Translations under genes and position numbers: made by a program
NCBI GenBank assembly: GCA_024103275.1
Contig: JAGFIV010000008.1
Location: 1 to 39,942 of the forward strand
DNA length: 39,942 nt
Reading direction: 5' to 3'
From: Flavobacteriales bacterium
GTDB taxonomy: Bacteria; Bacteroidota; Bacteroidia; Flavobacteriales_F; PHOS-HE28
Shown here: piece by piece, positions 24,601 through 34,300 of the stretch
How the letters are laid out: each line of letters begins with the position of its first letter
How positions within the stretch are numbered: position 1 is the stretch's first letter
The notes under the pieces: model-generated
Databases searched by the model: none
Told to the model about the DNA's origin: nothing
The model's input: the letters and a program-made list of their open reading frames with translations, nothing else

Positions 24601-27600
24601 ACCGGCAGCTCCACCAATTGCTGTCCATGCTTCAGGTTGAACCAACGGCGCACGGCGAGCTTCCCGCCGCGCTCCACCTCCATCAGCACACGGGCCTCGG
24701 GCAGGGCGGAGCTGAGCAGCAGTTGGGCCTTGCCGCCCGGCTCCACTTGGGCCTTCACGGCCTCCACGTGGAAGGGCTCGTTCACGAAACCGGTGTGCTG
24801 TACGGCGGGGTCGTACACGGTGAAGGCCTTGCGCACCTTCACTTCGTGACCCTCCGCGTCGGTGGCGGAAGCCTCGATCAGGTAGCTGCCCACGTCCCAG
24901 CCCGCGATGCCGCCCAGCACCAACTTTTTGCCTTGGGCGCGCCAACCGGTGCGCTCCAGCACGGTCTGTTCCTTGGGCCAGGTGAGCGGGTCGTTCTCCT
25001 TGGCCCAGCCGTCCTGCGGGAAGCGTTTGCGGAATTCTTCCTGCGTGAGCACGGGGCGGTCCGGACGTTCCCACAGCCGCTCGCGCAGCGGCACGGCCGG
25101 GGCTTGCAGCCGCGTGATGCGCACGTTCAGCGGCACGTCCAGCACGTGGCCGTCCAGGTCCTGCACATTCAGTTGAAGGCTGTCCGCCTGGCTGCGGTCC
25201 AAGCCTTCGTCCGCGCCGATGTGGATGTCGATGCTGCGGTAGCCCACGGTGATGCCGGTGCTGCCCTGCTGCGTTTCGCCGTTCAGGTCGGTCACCTCAG
25301 CCTCCACGGTGAAGTTGAAGCTCGGGTCCGCTTGGCGCGGAACGGCGCGGTCCGCCTCGGCCAGGAAGCTGACGGTGAACTTGCCCCCGGTGTCGGTGGT
25401 GGCGGTGCCGTTGGCCACTTCAGTAGCGCGGCCCCAGGGGATGAACCTGCGCCAATAGTCGCCGCACCACCAGGGCATGCGCGCACTGCGGGTCACCCTC
25501 CAGCGCACCGTGGCGCCGTCCAGCGGCACGCCGGCGTAGCTCTTGGCCAGGCCGTGCACAGTGGCGGTGGCGTTCAGACGCGGAGCGGCCCCGGCCGTGG
25601 CGCTGTCCGCTTCGGGGAAGAGCACCTCGAATGTGGGCCGCTTGTATTCCTCCACCTGGATGCTGCGGCTGCCGTGCGTTTCGGCAAGGGTCATGCTGCC
25701 GGTGAGCGTTCCCGCCGGGGCGGTGAAGCGCCCGTGGAAAGCGCCGTAGGCGTCGGTGGTAACGGCGAGTGAATCCACCTTTTCGCCGTGTACGTCCCGC
25801 AATTCCACGCGGGTGGACCAGCCCGCTTTCACCACGGTGGTGCCGCCGCGCTTCACGGTGACGATGCCTTTGAACTCCACCGGTTGGCCCGGCCGGTAGA
25901 TGGCGCGGTCGGTGAAGAGGAAGGTGCGGATGCTGTCGCCCTGGTCGTCGTAATGGCCCCAGCCGTAGTAGCGGTCGTCCAGCTCCAGGCGGTCCGCGCC
26001 GTGCGTGATGGTCCAGCGCCCTTGACCGTAAGAATCCGTCGGCCACGCGGCCTGCGCCATGCCGTCGGCATCGGTGATCGCACTGCCGGCCTGGCGCTGC
26101 TGCCAACGGCCGTCGCGGTAGCCGCTGAGGGACAGCACGGCCTTGGCGCCCTGCACGGGTGCGCCGCTTTCACGGTCCATCACCAGCACTTGCGCGGTGT
26201 TGCCGCCGAGGTTGCGCGCTGCGGCCGCCAGCCGCGTGGCGCGGAACGAAGCGATGGAGACGGGCGCATTAGCGAACGTTTCCGCAGTGGACACCAGGAT
26301 GCTGTACCCGCCCAAGGGCAGCGCATCCACCGGCAATTCGCTGAGGTGTGTGTTGTGGTCGCCATCGTCCGGCAGCGCCACGCTCCACGCGCGCAGCGGC
26401 TTGAGGCCGAGCAGGCGCTTCAGTTGGTCCTGGTCGCGGTAGCCGCGGTCGGCGCGGCCCTCATCGGCCACGATGCGCAACCACACGCGCGGCGTGTTGG
26501 CCCAGGTGAGCGCGATGCGGAAGGCCCTGTCGGGCACCACGGCTTCCTCGGCGGTGACATCCAGCGAAGGCTGCTGCAGCGCGGCCAGCAGGGCGCGGGC
26601 CTTCTTCACCGCGAAGGGCCCGGGGTTGGCGGCGATCACTCCTTCACAGATCTGCGCCGCCGTGCGCCCCTCGTCCTTCCATGTGCTGTCGGGGTCCAGG
26701 CGCTGGTAGCGTCCGCCCTGCGCCACGTGCTGCTGGGCGATGGCCAGCTCCACTTCGGCCTTGGCCTCAGGATCGGTGAGCGCATCGCGGAAGGCGATGA
26801 GCCCCTGCAGGTACAGGCTGTCCTTGGCGGGCAGCGGGCTATTGCCCTGCATGAAGCCCAAGCGTTCCAAGGTGAGCGCGGTGAGGGCCGTGGGTTCGCT
26901 ATCGGCCACGTGCAGCGTGGTGAGGCGCTGGTAGAGCAGTACGGCCTGGGCTTCCCACGCGCTGCTGTCCTTCGTCACCAGGTCCGCCTGTGCGAAAGTG
27001 GCGGGCGCCGCGAAAAGCCGTGGATCATCCAGCCGGAAGCCGGAGGCGGGCTCGGCCAGGCGCGTTTCGCTGTTGCGGAACACCTCCAAAGCGCGGTGGG
27101 CCAGCAGGTCCAGCAGCGTGGGGCGCAGGCGCAGGTCCGCCTCGGCGGGTTCCAGCAGCGCGGCCAGGTCGGCCACGGGGATGGCGGCCAAGGCATCGGC
27201 CGGTTCCAGCGAAGCACGGTACTCCGCGATCACCTTGCGCATGTAGGTGGCCTGGTCCCAGGTGTCGGGGTCGTCGGAAGGCTGGGCCAGCACGGTGCGG
27301 TCCAGCACGCGCCAGCGGTTTTGCTGGTACAGGTTCCACCATTGCTCGGCCACCACGCTGGGCAGCAACTGGGCCAGCGGCAAGGCGGCGGTATCGGCGC
27401 GCTGGCCCATGGCCTGCAGCACGGCCTTCGGCTCGGTGCCGGTCCGCTGCATGAAGCGGCCCTTGTACATCCACGCGCGGAACTCCGTGCGCCAATCGCC
27501 CTTGGCCGCGGCCTCGGCCAGCAGCCCTTCCGTGGCGGTGAGCGCCGAGGCGTACTGCCCCAGGCGGGCGAGGGAATCGATGGAGGTCCAGGCGGGCTGC

Positions 27601-27704
27601 TGCGGCATGGCGCTGTGTTGTGCGGCCTGGCGCGCGGTGGCGCAACCGATGGCCGCGGCCACCGCCAGGCCCGCGACCAGGAGGGTCTTGCGAACGTAGA
27701 TCAT
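21642..27704 (-). CDS. Bacterial alpha-2-macroglobulin family lipoprotein
   Basis: A 2020-residue envelope protein of the protease-trapping alpha-2-macroglobulin family. The signal peptide MIYVRKTLLVAGLAVAAAIGC places a lipidated Cys near residue 21. A long N-terminal region (about 25-400) is helical and repeat-like. MG domains follow, with the hallmark FTDRAIYRPGQPVEFKG near residue 596. The A2M domain (FLPDLLTDRDGNAVLKFTMP) is near 1250, and the thioester domain has YPHQCSEQ near 1470, where Cys and Gln of CxEQ could form the thioester that couples to proteases. The C-terminal receptor-like domain ends in RVRVGK. Larger than the E. coli homologue (about 1650 aa). A penicillin-binding protein 1C gene, a frequent partner elsewhere, is not adjacent. 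Start chosen for the lipoprotein signal. Confidence 0.95.
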   Translation of the reverse strand: MIYVRKTLLVAGLAVAAAIGCATARQAAQHSAMPQQPAWTSIDSLARLGQYASALTATEGLLAEAAAKGDWRTEFRAWMYKGRFMQRTGTEPKAVLQAMGQRADTAALPLAQLLPSVVAEQWWNLYQQNRWRVLDRTVLAQPSDDPDTWDQATYMRKVIAEYRASLEPADALAAIPVADLAALLEPAEADLRLRPTLLDLLAHRALEVFRNSETRLAEPASGFRLDDPRLFAAPATFAQADLVTKDSSAWEAQAVLLYQRLTTLHVADSEPTALTALTLERLGFMQGNSPLPAKDSLYLQGLIAFRDALTDPEAKAEVELAIAQQHVAQGGRYQRLDPDSTWKDEGRTAAQICEGVIAANPGPFAVKKARALLAALQQPSLDVTAEEAVVPDRAFRIALTWANTPRVWLRIVADEGRADRGYRDQDQLKRLLGLKPLRAWSVALPDDGDHNTHLSELPVDALPLGGYSILVSTAETFANAPVSIASFRATRLAAAARNLGGNTAQVLVMDRESGAPVQGAKAVLSLSGYRDGRWQQRQAGSAITDADGMAQAAWPTDSYGQGRWTITHGADRLELDDRYYGWGHYDDQGDSIRTFLFTDRAIYRPGQPVEFKGIVTVKRGGTTVVKAGWSTRVELRDVHGEKVDSLAVTTDAYGAFHGRFTAPAGTLTGSMTLAETHGSRSIQVEEYKRPTFEVLFPEADSATAGAAPRLNATATVHGLAKSYAGVPLDGATVRWRVTRSARMPWWCGDYWRRFIPWGRATEVANGTATTDTGGKFTVSFLAEADRAVPRQADPSFNFTVEAEVTDLNGETQQGSTGITVGYRSIDIHIGADEGLDRSQADSLQLNVQDLDGHVLDVPLNVRITRLQAPAVPLRERLWERPDRPVLTQEEFRKRFPQDGWAKENDPLTWPKEQTVLERTGWRAQGKKLVLGGIAGWDVGSYLIEASATDAEGHEVKVRKAFTVYDPAVQHTGFVNEPFHVEAVKAQVEPGGKAQLLLSSALPEARVLMEVERGGKLAVRRWFNLKHGQQLVELPVMEADRGGFGVHFIAVERGRPHQRSVAIDVPWSNKELHVEWMRFRDKLLPGANEEWRLKISGPKGNGVTAQLLAGMYDASLDHFVPNTWAMPIWPGYSARLAWEGPAPFGLGRNEHLWYASDMPGDTVRNPPVLRLFDFGLYGGMRFRGARTMAMESAVFAPPAPPSDKMKEAEELDSGLALAENADGDQVGTTATAPSAPDTPQPATRSDFRETAFFLPDLLTDRDGNAVLKFTMPDALTRWKLLGLAHTTDLKTALFTKEVITQKPLMVTPNLPRFLREGDTITVSAKVAVVEGGAISGNATLELFDPFNDKPVDGRFGLKNASLPFSAAPGNSASVAWTLAVPEGLGTVAVRISAKAGNFTDAEQRPLPVLTDRVLVTESLPLPVSKAGTRSFTLEKLKNNTSATLRHQSLKLEFTPNPAWYAVQALPYLMEYPHQCSEQVFSRLYANSLAAHVVDQRPAIKQVFAQWAAKGPGNEGAFLGKLEKNPELKNVLLAETPWVLNAADERECKHRIGLLFDLQRMATERSKALKQLRDAQLADGSWPWFPGMGSSAWVTRVIVSGFGHLEKLGAADLRPDGQSQVMLRNAVQWLDDDLLTGYKRLQKDLTADQLKRYTPGHDVVQYLYARSFFPRWAIAGGTSTAVEFYKGRLKETWLGFGLQEQAMIALALHRMGDQETPQLIMRSLGERATRSEELGMYWKNFNAGWYWWDFPTETHALLIEAFHEVAGDEAAVNELRLYLLKLKQTTDWKTTAATADACYALLLTGDDWLEDAGTPQITVGRVVVVPDKQEAGTGYFTKTWNAEEINPDMGHVTVTTTADRAAWGALYWQYFEQMDKVTAAQSPFSIRKQVMLNEPTEQGPRLVALDKARVLKPGDKLTIRIELRSDRAMDYVHLKDLRASGLEPTETLSGYRWQGGLGWYQSTRDAATDFFFDHLPAGTHVLEYDLRVAQPGDFSNGITTAMCLYAPEFAAHSEGLRVRVGK

Positions 27705-27892
27705 GATCCGTTTGCCCTTTTCACGGGACGGCGGGCATTGCTTGCAAAGCTCGTGCATCAATCGTTCGGTACACCGCCGGGGAGGCAAGGTTCAGCGCGG
27801 TATGGCGGGAGCAAGGGCAAGGGGGCGTTGGCCGGCCGGGCATATTCCGTGAAGAACCTGATCTTCGTGGATCCAATGGCGGCCATCACCGG

Positions 27893-29917
27893 ATGAATTC
27901 CAGCAAGCTGTTCTTCATTTTCCTGGCGCTCCTGTTTTCCGCCGCCACCCTGGCCCAGCGGGACACCATCCTGCTGGACCAAGGCTGGGACTTCGCCATC
28001 GACAAGCGGGCCGAGGGCCTGCGGGAAGGGTGGTGGCGCAAGGCGCTGCCGGGGGGCCGCGCGGTTGCGCTGCCCCATACCTGGAACGTGGAGGATGAAA
28101 ACCAGGAACACTACGGTTGGGGCTGGTACCGGCGGAAGCTGGAGGTGCCGGCCGGCTGGAACGGGAAACGGGTGGAACTGCACTTCGGGGCGGTGAACCA
28201 CACGGCCCTTGTTTTCCTGGACGGCAAGCAGGTGGCCCGGCACGTGGGCGACGGCTTCAACGCGTTCCCGGTGGACCTCACCGGCAAGCTGCGGCGGGGC
28301 GGCGGCCATGTGATCACCGTGGCGGTGAACAATGACCACGGGCGCAACAAGGTGCCCTTCGGAAGCTCGTTCGACTGGCCGAACGACGGCGGCATCATCC
28401 GTCCGGTGATGCTGATCATCAGCGGGCGCCCCGCGGCCACCTACCTGCATGCCACGCCGGTGCTGCACGCGGCGGACAGCACCGGTACGCTGGCCTTGGC
28501 CGTGGGCCTGCCGGGGGCGGCGCGGGAGGCGGTGGAGCTGGAGGTGACCATCACCGGGGACAACCGGCCCGCGCGCGACACGGTGCTGCAAGCCCTGGTG
28601 CGCCCGCAGTGGCAGGGAGAAGAAGCCCGCGCCACGCTGGAGCTGGGGCGTGTGCGCCCTTGGCATTTCGATTCCCCCGAGCTCTACCGCGTGGAGGTGC
28701 GCGTGATGGTCCACGGCCAGGAGACGGACCGCATTGCCGATGCCGTGGGATTCCGGAACGTCACCATCAACCAAGGGCGGCTGTACCTCAATGGCGAGCC
28801 GGTGCGCCAGATGGGGGTGGAGTGGACCGCCGGTTCCAACCCGGACCTGGGCTTCGCCGAGCCCGACAGCCACATCGTGCACATGGGGCGGTTGATGAAG
28901 GAGGTGAACACCGTGCTCAGCCGCCAACACTTCCCCCAGGCGGAGGTGTTCTATGATTTCTGCGACCGCAACGGGATCCTGCTGCAACAGGAAATACCGA
29001 TGTGGGGACCCGAAACGCCCGCCAACGACACCATCCGGCGGATCGCCATGCGGCAACTGGAGGAGATGGTGCACAACCTGCGCAACCATCCGAGCATCTT
29101 CGCCTGGGGCGTGGGCAACGAGCTGCGGGGCCGCGATGCCGACATGCAGGGCCTGATCAAGGACCTGATCGACCGGGCGCACGAGCTGGACACCACGCGC
29201 TTCGCCACCTACGTGAGCAACACGCTCACCTGGAGCTTCCACAACGACCCGAAGCACGTGCCGGACGCGGGCGGCTACGGCGACCTGCTGATGATGAACG
29301 AATACGGCGGCAGTTGGTGGACCCTTCCCGAGGCGGCCGTGCCCGCCTACCTGGACAGCGTGCACGACACCTATCCGGACAGGCCCTTCTTCATTTCCGA
29401 GTTCGGCGTGTGCGAACCCAACTTCGCCGGGGGTGAGGAGCGGCGCACCCGTGACCTGGTGCGGCACATGGCGTACTATGAGAGCAAGCCGTACATCAAC
29501 GGTGCCATCTACTTCGACCTGACGGACTACCGCACGCACTACCCGGGCACGTCGGATAACGGCAGGTACCGGCGGCGCATCCATGGGGTGTACGACATGT
29601 ACGGTGCGCCCAAACCCTCGATGCGGGTGCTGCGCGAGGAGTCGTCGCCGGTGGAGGTGCAGCAGATGCGGCGGTGGGAGCCCGGCAAGCTGAACCTGCT
29701 GATCTTCGGCAGCATCGGCCTGCCCCAGCACGCCGTGCGCGGCTACACGCTCTTTCTCTCGGCCACGGAGGACCACCGGGCGGGCAGGGCCTATCCCTTG
29801 CCGGAGATCAGCCCCGGCCAGCAATTGGACTTTGAGGTGGACGACCTTTTCGGCGGCAAGGGCGTGGTGACCATCGTGCGGCCCACCGGCCACGTGGTGA
29901 CGCAAAAGGTTTTCTGA
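27893..29917 (+). CDS. Secreted glycoside hydrolase family 2 protein
   Basis: A 674-residue exported glycosidase. The signal peptide is MNSSKLFFIFLALLFSAATLAQ. The N-terminal jelly-roll sugar-binding domain (about 40-185) has LPHTWNVED and GWGWYRRKLEVP. An immunoglobulin-like domain spans about 190-290, and the TIM barrel runs to about 600. Barrel-end motifs give the catalytic pair: GVGNE with acid/base Glu410, and FISEFG with nucleophile Glu503. Family members include beta-galactosidase, beta-glucuronidase and beta-mannosidase; the specificity is not decided by what I can read. A short beta-rich end follows without a T9SS sorting domain. It is divergent from the alpha-2-macroglobulin gene (188 bp, no clear promoter seen) and convergent with the DUF4143 gene. 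Confidence 0.93.
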   Translation: MNSSKLFFIFLALLFSAATLAQRDTILLDQGWDFAIDKRAEGLREGWWRKALPGGRAVALPHTWNVEDENQEHYGWGWYRRKLEVPAGWNGKRVELHFGAVNHTALVFLDGKQVARHVGDGFNAFPVDLTGKLRRGGGHVITVAVNNDHGRNKVPFGSSFDWPNDGGIIRPVMLIISGRPAATYLHATPVLHAADSTGTLALAVGLPGAAREAVELEVTITGDNRPARDTVLQALVRPQWQGEEARATLELGRVRPWHFDSPELYRVEVRVMVHGQETDRIADAVGFRNVTINQGRLYLNGEPVRQMGVEWTAGSNPDLGFAEPDSHIVHMGRLMKEVNTVLSRQHFPQAEVFYDFCDRNGILLQQEIPMWGPETPANDTIRRIAMRQLEEMVHNLRNHPSIFAWGVGNELRGRDADMQGLIKDLIDRAHELDTTRFATYVSNTLTWSFHNDPKHVPDAGGYGDLLMMNEYGGSWWTLPEAAVPAYLDSVHDTYPDRPFFISEFGVCEPNFAGGEERRTRDLVRHMAYYESKPYINGAIYFDLTDYRTHYPGTSDNGRYRRRIHGVYDMYGAPKPSMRVLREESSPVEVQQMRRWEPGKLNLLIFGSIGLPQHAVRGYTLFLSATEDHRAGRAYPLPEISPGQQLDFEVDDLFGGKGVVTIVRPTGHVVTQKVF

Positions 29918-29952
29918 ACGCGCCGCCCATCCCCGGGGCATGCGCCGCTACC

Positions 29953-30005
29953 GGGCCTTGCGCAACTCCGCCTTCCGATGCTTGCGGTGCTTGATCTTCA
30001 TGACG
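29953..30005 (-). repeat. 53-bp direct repeat: displaced copy of the RND gene 3' end
   Basis: Matches 31331-31383 at 50 of 53 positions, same orientation. Read on the minus strand it encodes a VMKIKHRKHRKAELRKAR-like tail and reaches an in-frame TAG, so it looks like the severed or duplicated end of an RND transporter gene. It lies 10 bp beyond the DUF4143 stop codon. Confidence 0.9.
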
Positions 30006-30015
30006 GGCCGGCGGA

Positions 30016-31170
30016 TCAAGCACCGGTAAGGAATGAGCGCCAGTTGAGGAACCGGATGCCATCCCGTTCACCATCATGCGGCCCGTCGTACACGAGTGTG
30101 TAATCCGCATCGCGGTTGTACAGCTTCCGGTACTCCCTCAGCTTTTCGAACATGGATGGATGCAGGGTGGACGCGCTCTTTAACTCAACCAGTTGCCGGC
30201 GCGGACCATCTTCCAACAGGTCCACCTCCAGCCCGCGGCTATCGCGCCAGAAGTAAAGGTCAGGCCGGTGGCCCTTGTTGTAGGCGGACTTGATGCGGTC
30301 GGCAAGGATGGCGTTCTCGAACAAGGCGCCGCGGGCCCAATGCGCGGCCAGGTCTTCCGCCTTGCGCAAACCCAGCAGGGCACAGGCCAGGCCGGTGTCG
30401 TGGAAGTAGAGTTTGGGCGATTTGACCAGGCGCTTGGTGAAATTCTCGTGGTGCGGTTGCAGCTTGAAAACGATGTAGCCGGTGACGAGCACGTTCATCC
30501 AGCTATTGATGGTCATGGCATCCACGCCCACCTCATTGGCCACCGCCGCCTGGTTCCAAAGCTGGCCGATGCGTCCTGCGGCGATCCGCAGGAACTTGGC
30601 GAAATGGTCCAGGTTGCGCAAGTCGAGCACCTGGCGTGCATCGCGTTCAATGTAGGTCTGGATGTAGGAGAGCAGCCAGGATGACGGGTCGATCCCCGGT
30701 CCGTAAAGCCGTGGATATCCGCCCCTGAAGATCCATTCATTTACAGTGCCGGGCAAGAGCCGGGCCGCCAAGAGCTCGGTCGCGCTCAAGGGCAGCAGCT
30801 CCTGGATATAGGTGCGGCCGGCCAGGGATTGGCTCACTTGCCGGAGCATGAGCAGGTTGTGCGAGCCGGTGAGGATGTAATGCCCGTTCCCGCCCAGCTC
30901 ATCCACGCGCACCTGGATGTAGGACAACAGGTCGGGTGCGTGCTGCACCTCGTCCAGGATCACTCCTTTCCCCAGGCGATCAAGAAAGCCCCGCGGGTCA
31001 GCGATTGCCTGCCCGCGCAGGTCCAGTTGTTCCAGGTTCACGTAGGTCCAGCCGGGAAATTGATGCCGCACCAAGGTGGTCTTGCCCGATTGCCGCGGCC
31101 CCATCAGGGTGACGATCGGCATTTCCGATACGCCCCGTTTCAACAAGGGGCCTTGCTCGCGGGGCAGCAT
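30016..31170 (-). CDS. AAA+ ATPase with C-terminal DUF4143 domain
   Basis: A 384-residue protein of the widespread ATP-binding/DUF4143 family. The N-terminal P-loop domain has Walker A GPRQSGKTT and Walker B GVILDEVQ, then the sensor-like ILTGSHNLLM. The C-terminal DUF4143 part has EVDLLED...LVELKSA, an E-x-D...E-x-K arrangement like PD-(D/E)xK nucleases, plus a winged-helix-like middle (VANEVGVDAMTINSWMNVL). Cellular function is unknown; genes of this family are patchily distributed and often strain specific. ATG 31170 lies 7 nt after an exact -7 box; MPIVTLMG at 31122 is an alternative if leaderless initiation fails. Direct repeats of the RND gene end on both sides mark it as a late insertion. 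Confidence 0.93.
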   Translation of the reverse strand: MLPREQGPLLKRGVSEMPIVTLMGPRQSGKTTLVRHQFPGWTYVNLEQLDLRGQAIADPRGFLDRLGKGVILDEVQHAPDLLSYIQVRVDELGGNGHYILTGSHNLLMLRQVSQSLAGRTYIQELLPLSATELLAARLLPGTVNEWIFRGGYPRLYGPGIDPSSWLLSYIQTYIERDARQVLDLRNLDHFAKFLRIAAGRIGQLWNQAAVANEVGVDAMTINSWMNVLVTGYIVFKLQPHHENFTKRLVKSPKLYFHDTGLACALLGLRKAEDLAAHWARGALFENAILADRIKSAYNKGHRPDLYFWRDSRGLEVDLLEDGPRRQLVELKSASTLHPSMFEKLREYRKLYNRDADYTLVYDGPHDGERDGIRFLNWRSFLTGA

Positions 31171-31172
31171 GA

Positions 31173-31209
31173 TTGCACAAATATAGAATGCATCTCTACA
31201 TTTGTGCAA
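31173..31209. promoter_or_regulatory. Symmetric bidirectional promoter/operator at the DUF4143 gene
   Basis: Ten-base inverted repeat TTGCACAAAT / ATTTGTGCAA (31173-31182, 31200-31209) with a 17-nt spacer. Each strand reads TTG, 21 nt, then an exact TAnnTTTG box: TATATTTG on the minus strand (31185-31178) and TACATTTG on the plus strand (31197-31204). The minus promoter drives the DUF4143 gene. The plus one would start near an ATG at 31211 (53-codon ORF, not recognised) and run antisense into the RND gene end. A dimeric regulator binding the repeat would cover both promoters. Confidence 0.72.
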
Positions 31210-31313
31210 CATGGCTTTAACAGCCTGTGTGCCCGAACATTATGGCTGCGCACATGGCCATGGTAGCGTGGCCAGGCCGCAAATCTGGGAAAGCACAACC
31301 TCGGACGCCCTGC

Positions 31314-34300
31314 TTAACCGATGGCCTTTTGGGCCTTGCGCAACTCCGCCTTCCACTGCCTGCGGTGCTTGATCTTCATGACGATCAGCAGCATCACCGG
31401 CACCATGATCAGGGTGAGGAAGGTGGCGAAGACGAGGCCGTAGATGACGGCCCAGCTGAGCGGTCCCCAGAAGATGACGTTGTCGCCGCCCATGTGGATG
31501 TGGGGGTTGAGCTCCGTGAATAGCGCCAGGAAGTCGAAGTTAAGCCCCACGGCCAGGGGCAGCAGGCCGAGGATGGCGGTGATGGCGGTGAGCAGCACCG
31601 GGCGCAGGCGGGTCTTGCCGGCGATCACCAGGGCCTCGCGGCTTTCGTGGATGGGGATGATGCGGTCCTCGGGCAGCCCCAGTTGGCGGCCGCTGCGCAG
31701 GAAGAGCAGCCGCGCGAAGTCCATGAGCACGATGGCGTTGTTGACCACCACGCCGATGAGCGAGATGATGCCGAGCATGGTCATCAGCACCACGAATTCC
31801 ATGCGGAACACCACCAGCCCCAGGAACACGCCGATGGTGCTGAAGATCACGGTGCTCATGACGATGAAGGGGTAGCTGATGCTGTTGAACTGGGCCACGA
31901 TGATCAGGAAGACGACGAAGATGGCGATCAGGAAGGCGCGCGAGAGGAAGCTCATGTCCTTGGCCTGGTCGGCCTGCTCGCCGGTGAAGTCCACGGTGTA
32001 TCCCTTGTTGAGGGTGAACCCGCTGGCGAGCTGGTCCTTGATCTGCTGCACCACCTCGTTGGCGTTGTATCCTGCGATGACGTTGGAGTTGATGGTCACC
32101 ACGCGCTCGAGGTCCTTGCGGTTGATGGCGCTGTAGGTGCTGGTGCGCTGGGCGGTGGCCACGGCGCTGATGGGCACCTGGCGGATCTGGCCGGTGAGCA
32201 TGTCGCGGAAGGTGACGCGCATGTCCATCAGGACTTGGGGGTCGTAGCGGTACTTGTCGTCCAGGCGGATGTTGATCTCGTGGTCATCGTCGTCGCCCTC
32301 GATGCGGTAGTTGCCGACCTCCTTGCCGAAGAGGGCGGTGCGCATGGCATCGGCGATGGCGTAGGTGCTCACATTGAGGCGTCGCGCCTTTTCACGGTCG
32401 ATGATCACGGGCATTTCGGGCTTGGCGCGGTCGATGTCCAGCTGCAGGGCCTCCACGCCGGGCACGTTGCGGTCCTCGATGAATTGTTTCACGCGCTCGG
32501 CCTCGGCCAGCAGGCCCTCGATCTCCTTGCCCTTCACCTCGATGCTGATGGGCTTGCCCACGGGCGGGCCGGCCTGGTTCTTGTCCACGGTGATGGTGAA
32601 CCCGGGCGGTGCCTGGATGTGGTCCTGCAGGGCGCGCAACACGTCGCTGGTCCGCTGGCCGCGCCGGTCGGCATACTTCACAAAGCTCACCTGGATGCGC
32701 CCCTTGTTCGGGGTGGGCCCCGTCTGTAGTTTGCTGGCGCGTGTGTCGGCGGCGCCCTCGCCCACCTGGGCGATCACGGAATTGACCAGGTAGTTCAGCG
32801 TGTCCTTGGTCACCGTGCCATTGGCCAGCTTGGTGCCGGGGGGAACCTTGTAGGCAGGCCGGTCCACCACCTCCATCACTTGCTTTTCAATGTTGCGGGT
32901 CACCGAGTCGGTCTTCAGGATGTCCGTGCCGATGGGTCCTTCGATGAACACGTTGACGTACTCGGGCTCGTTGTCGGGGAAGAAGAGGGTCTTGGGCGGG
33001 AACGCTGCCAGCAATACGCCGGAGAGCAGCAGGAGCACCACGGTGCCGAAGAGGAAGGTGCGAGGGTGGTGGCGGTCCAGGGCATAGCGGAGGAAACGCT
33101 CGTAGGCGGCCTCCAGCCGCGGCAGCCAGCCGAACTGCACCCGGTTGGTGGCGGGGATGAAGAGCTTGGCGTTCACCACGCCCATCAGGCCCAGGAAGAT
33201 GATGAACAGGCCGATGCCGAAGACCGCGTCGCTGTGCAGGCCGCCGCCCACGGCGGCTATGAGGGTGCCGATGGCGGCCAACAGGCCGGCCAGGCGCCAC
33301 ACGCGGCGCATGGCCACCTTGTCCTCCTCCACCTTCATGAACAGGGAGGCCAGCGCGGGGTTGACCACCAAGGCCACGAACAGCGACGAGCCCAGCGCGA
33401 TCATGAAGGTGATGGGGAGGTACTTCATGAAATTGCCGATCAGGCCGGGCCAGAAGAGCAGGGGCAGGAACACCATCACGGTGGCGGTGGTGGCGGTGAT
33501 GATGGGCATGGTGACCTCGCCCACGGCCAGGCGCGTGGCCTTCAGGGCCGGTTCGCCGTTGGTCATGTGGCGGTAGATGTTTTCCACGATCACGATGCCG
33601 TCATCCACCAGGCGCCCCAGGGCCAGGATGAGGGCGAAGAGCACCATCATGTTGAGGGTGACCCCGAAGGCGTTGAGCAGGGTGAAGGAGATGAACATGC
33701 TCATGGGGATGGCGATGCCCACGAAGGCCGCGTTGCGCAGGCCGAGGAAGAGCATGAGCACACCGATCACCAGGATCACCCCGAGGATGATGTGGTTGAC
33801 CAGTTCGTTGACGGTGGTGCGGGTGTGGTCGCTCTGGTCGCCGGTGACCGATATGTTGAGGTCGGCGGGCAGCACGGTGCCCTGCTCCTCGCGGAGGATC
33901 TGTTGGATCTTGTCGCTGGCGGTGATGAGGTTTTCACCGGCGCGCTTCATCACGTCCAGCATCACCACGGGCCGGCCGTACTCACGGGCGAAGCTGGTGG
34001 GTTCCTTGTAGGTGAAGTCCACCGTGGCGATGTCGCCCAGGCGCACCTCGCGCTGCCCCTCGTTCTTCACCACGATGTTGCGCACCTGGTCCATATCGGT
34101 GAATTCCCCGATCACGCGCACGGCACGGCGCTGCCCGTCGGTGAGCACCTCGCCGCCGCTGATGGTGAGGTTTTCCGTCCGGATGGCGTTGCCGATGTCG
34201 TCGAAGTTGAGCTTCAGCGCATCCATTAGGTAGAGGTCCAGGCTGATGCGCACCTCGCGCTCGGGCACCCCGCGGATGTTCACTTTGTGGATCTCGGGCA

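Noticed and set aside
31211..31372. 53-codon plus-strand ORF downstream of the symmetric promoter
   Set aside because: It matches no family I know and overlaps the RND coding end antisense. The promoter is reported, but the ORF is not called.
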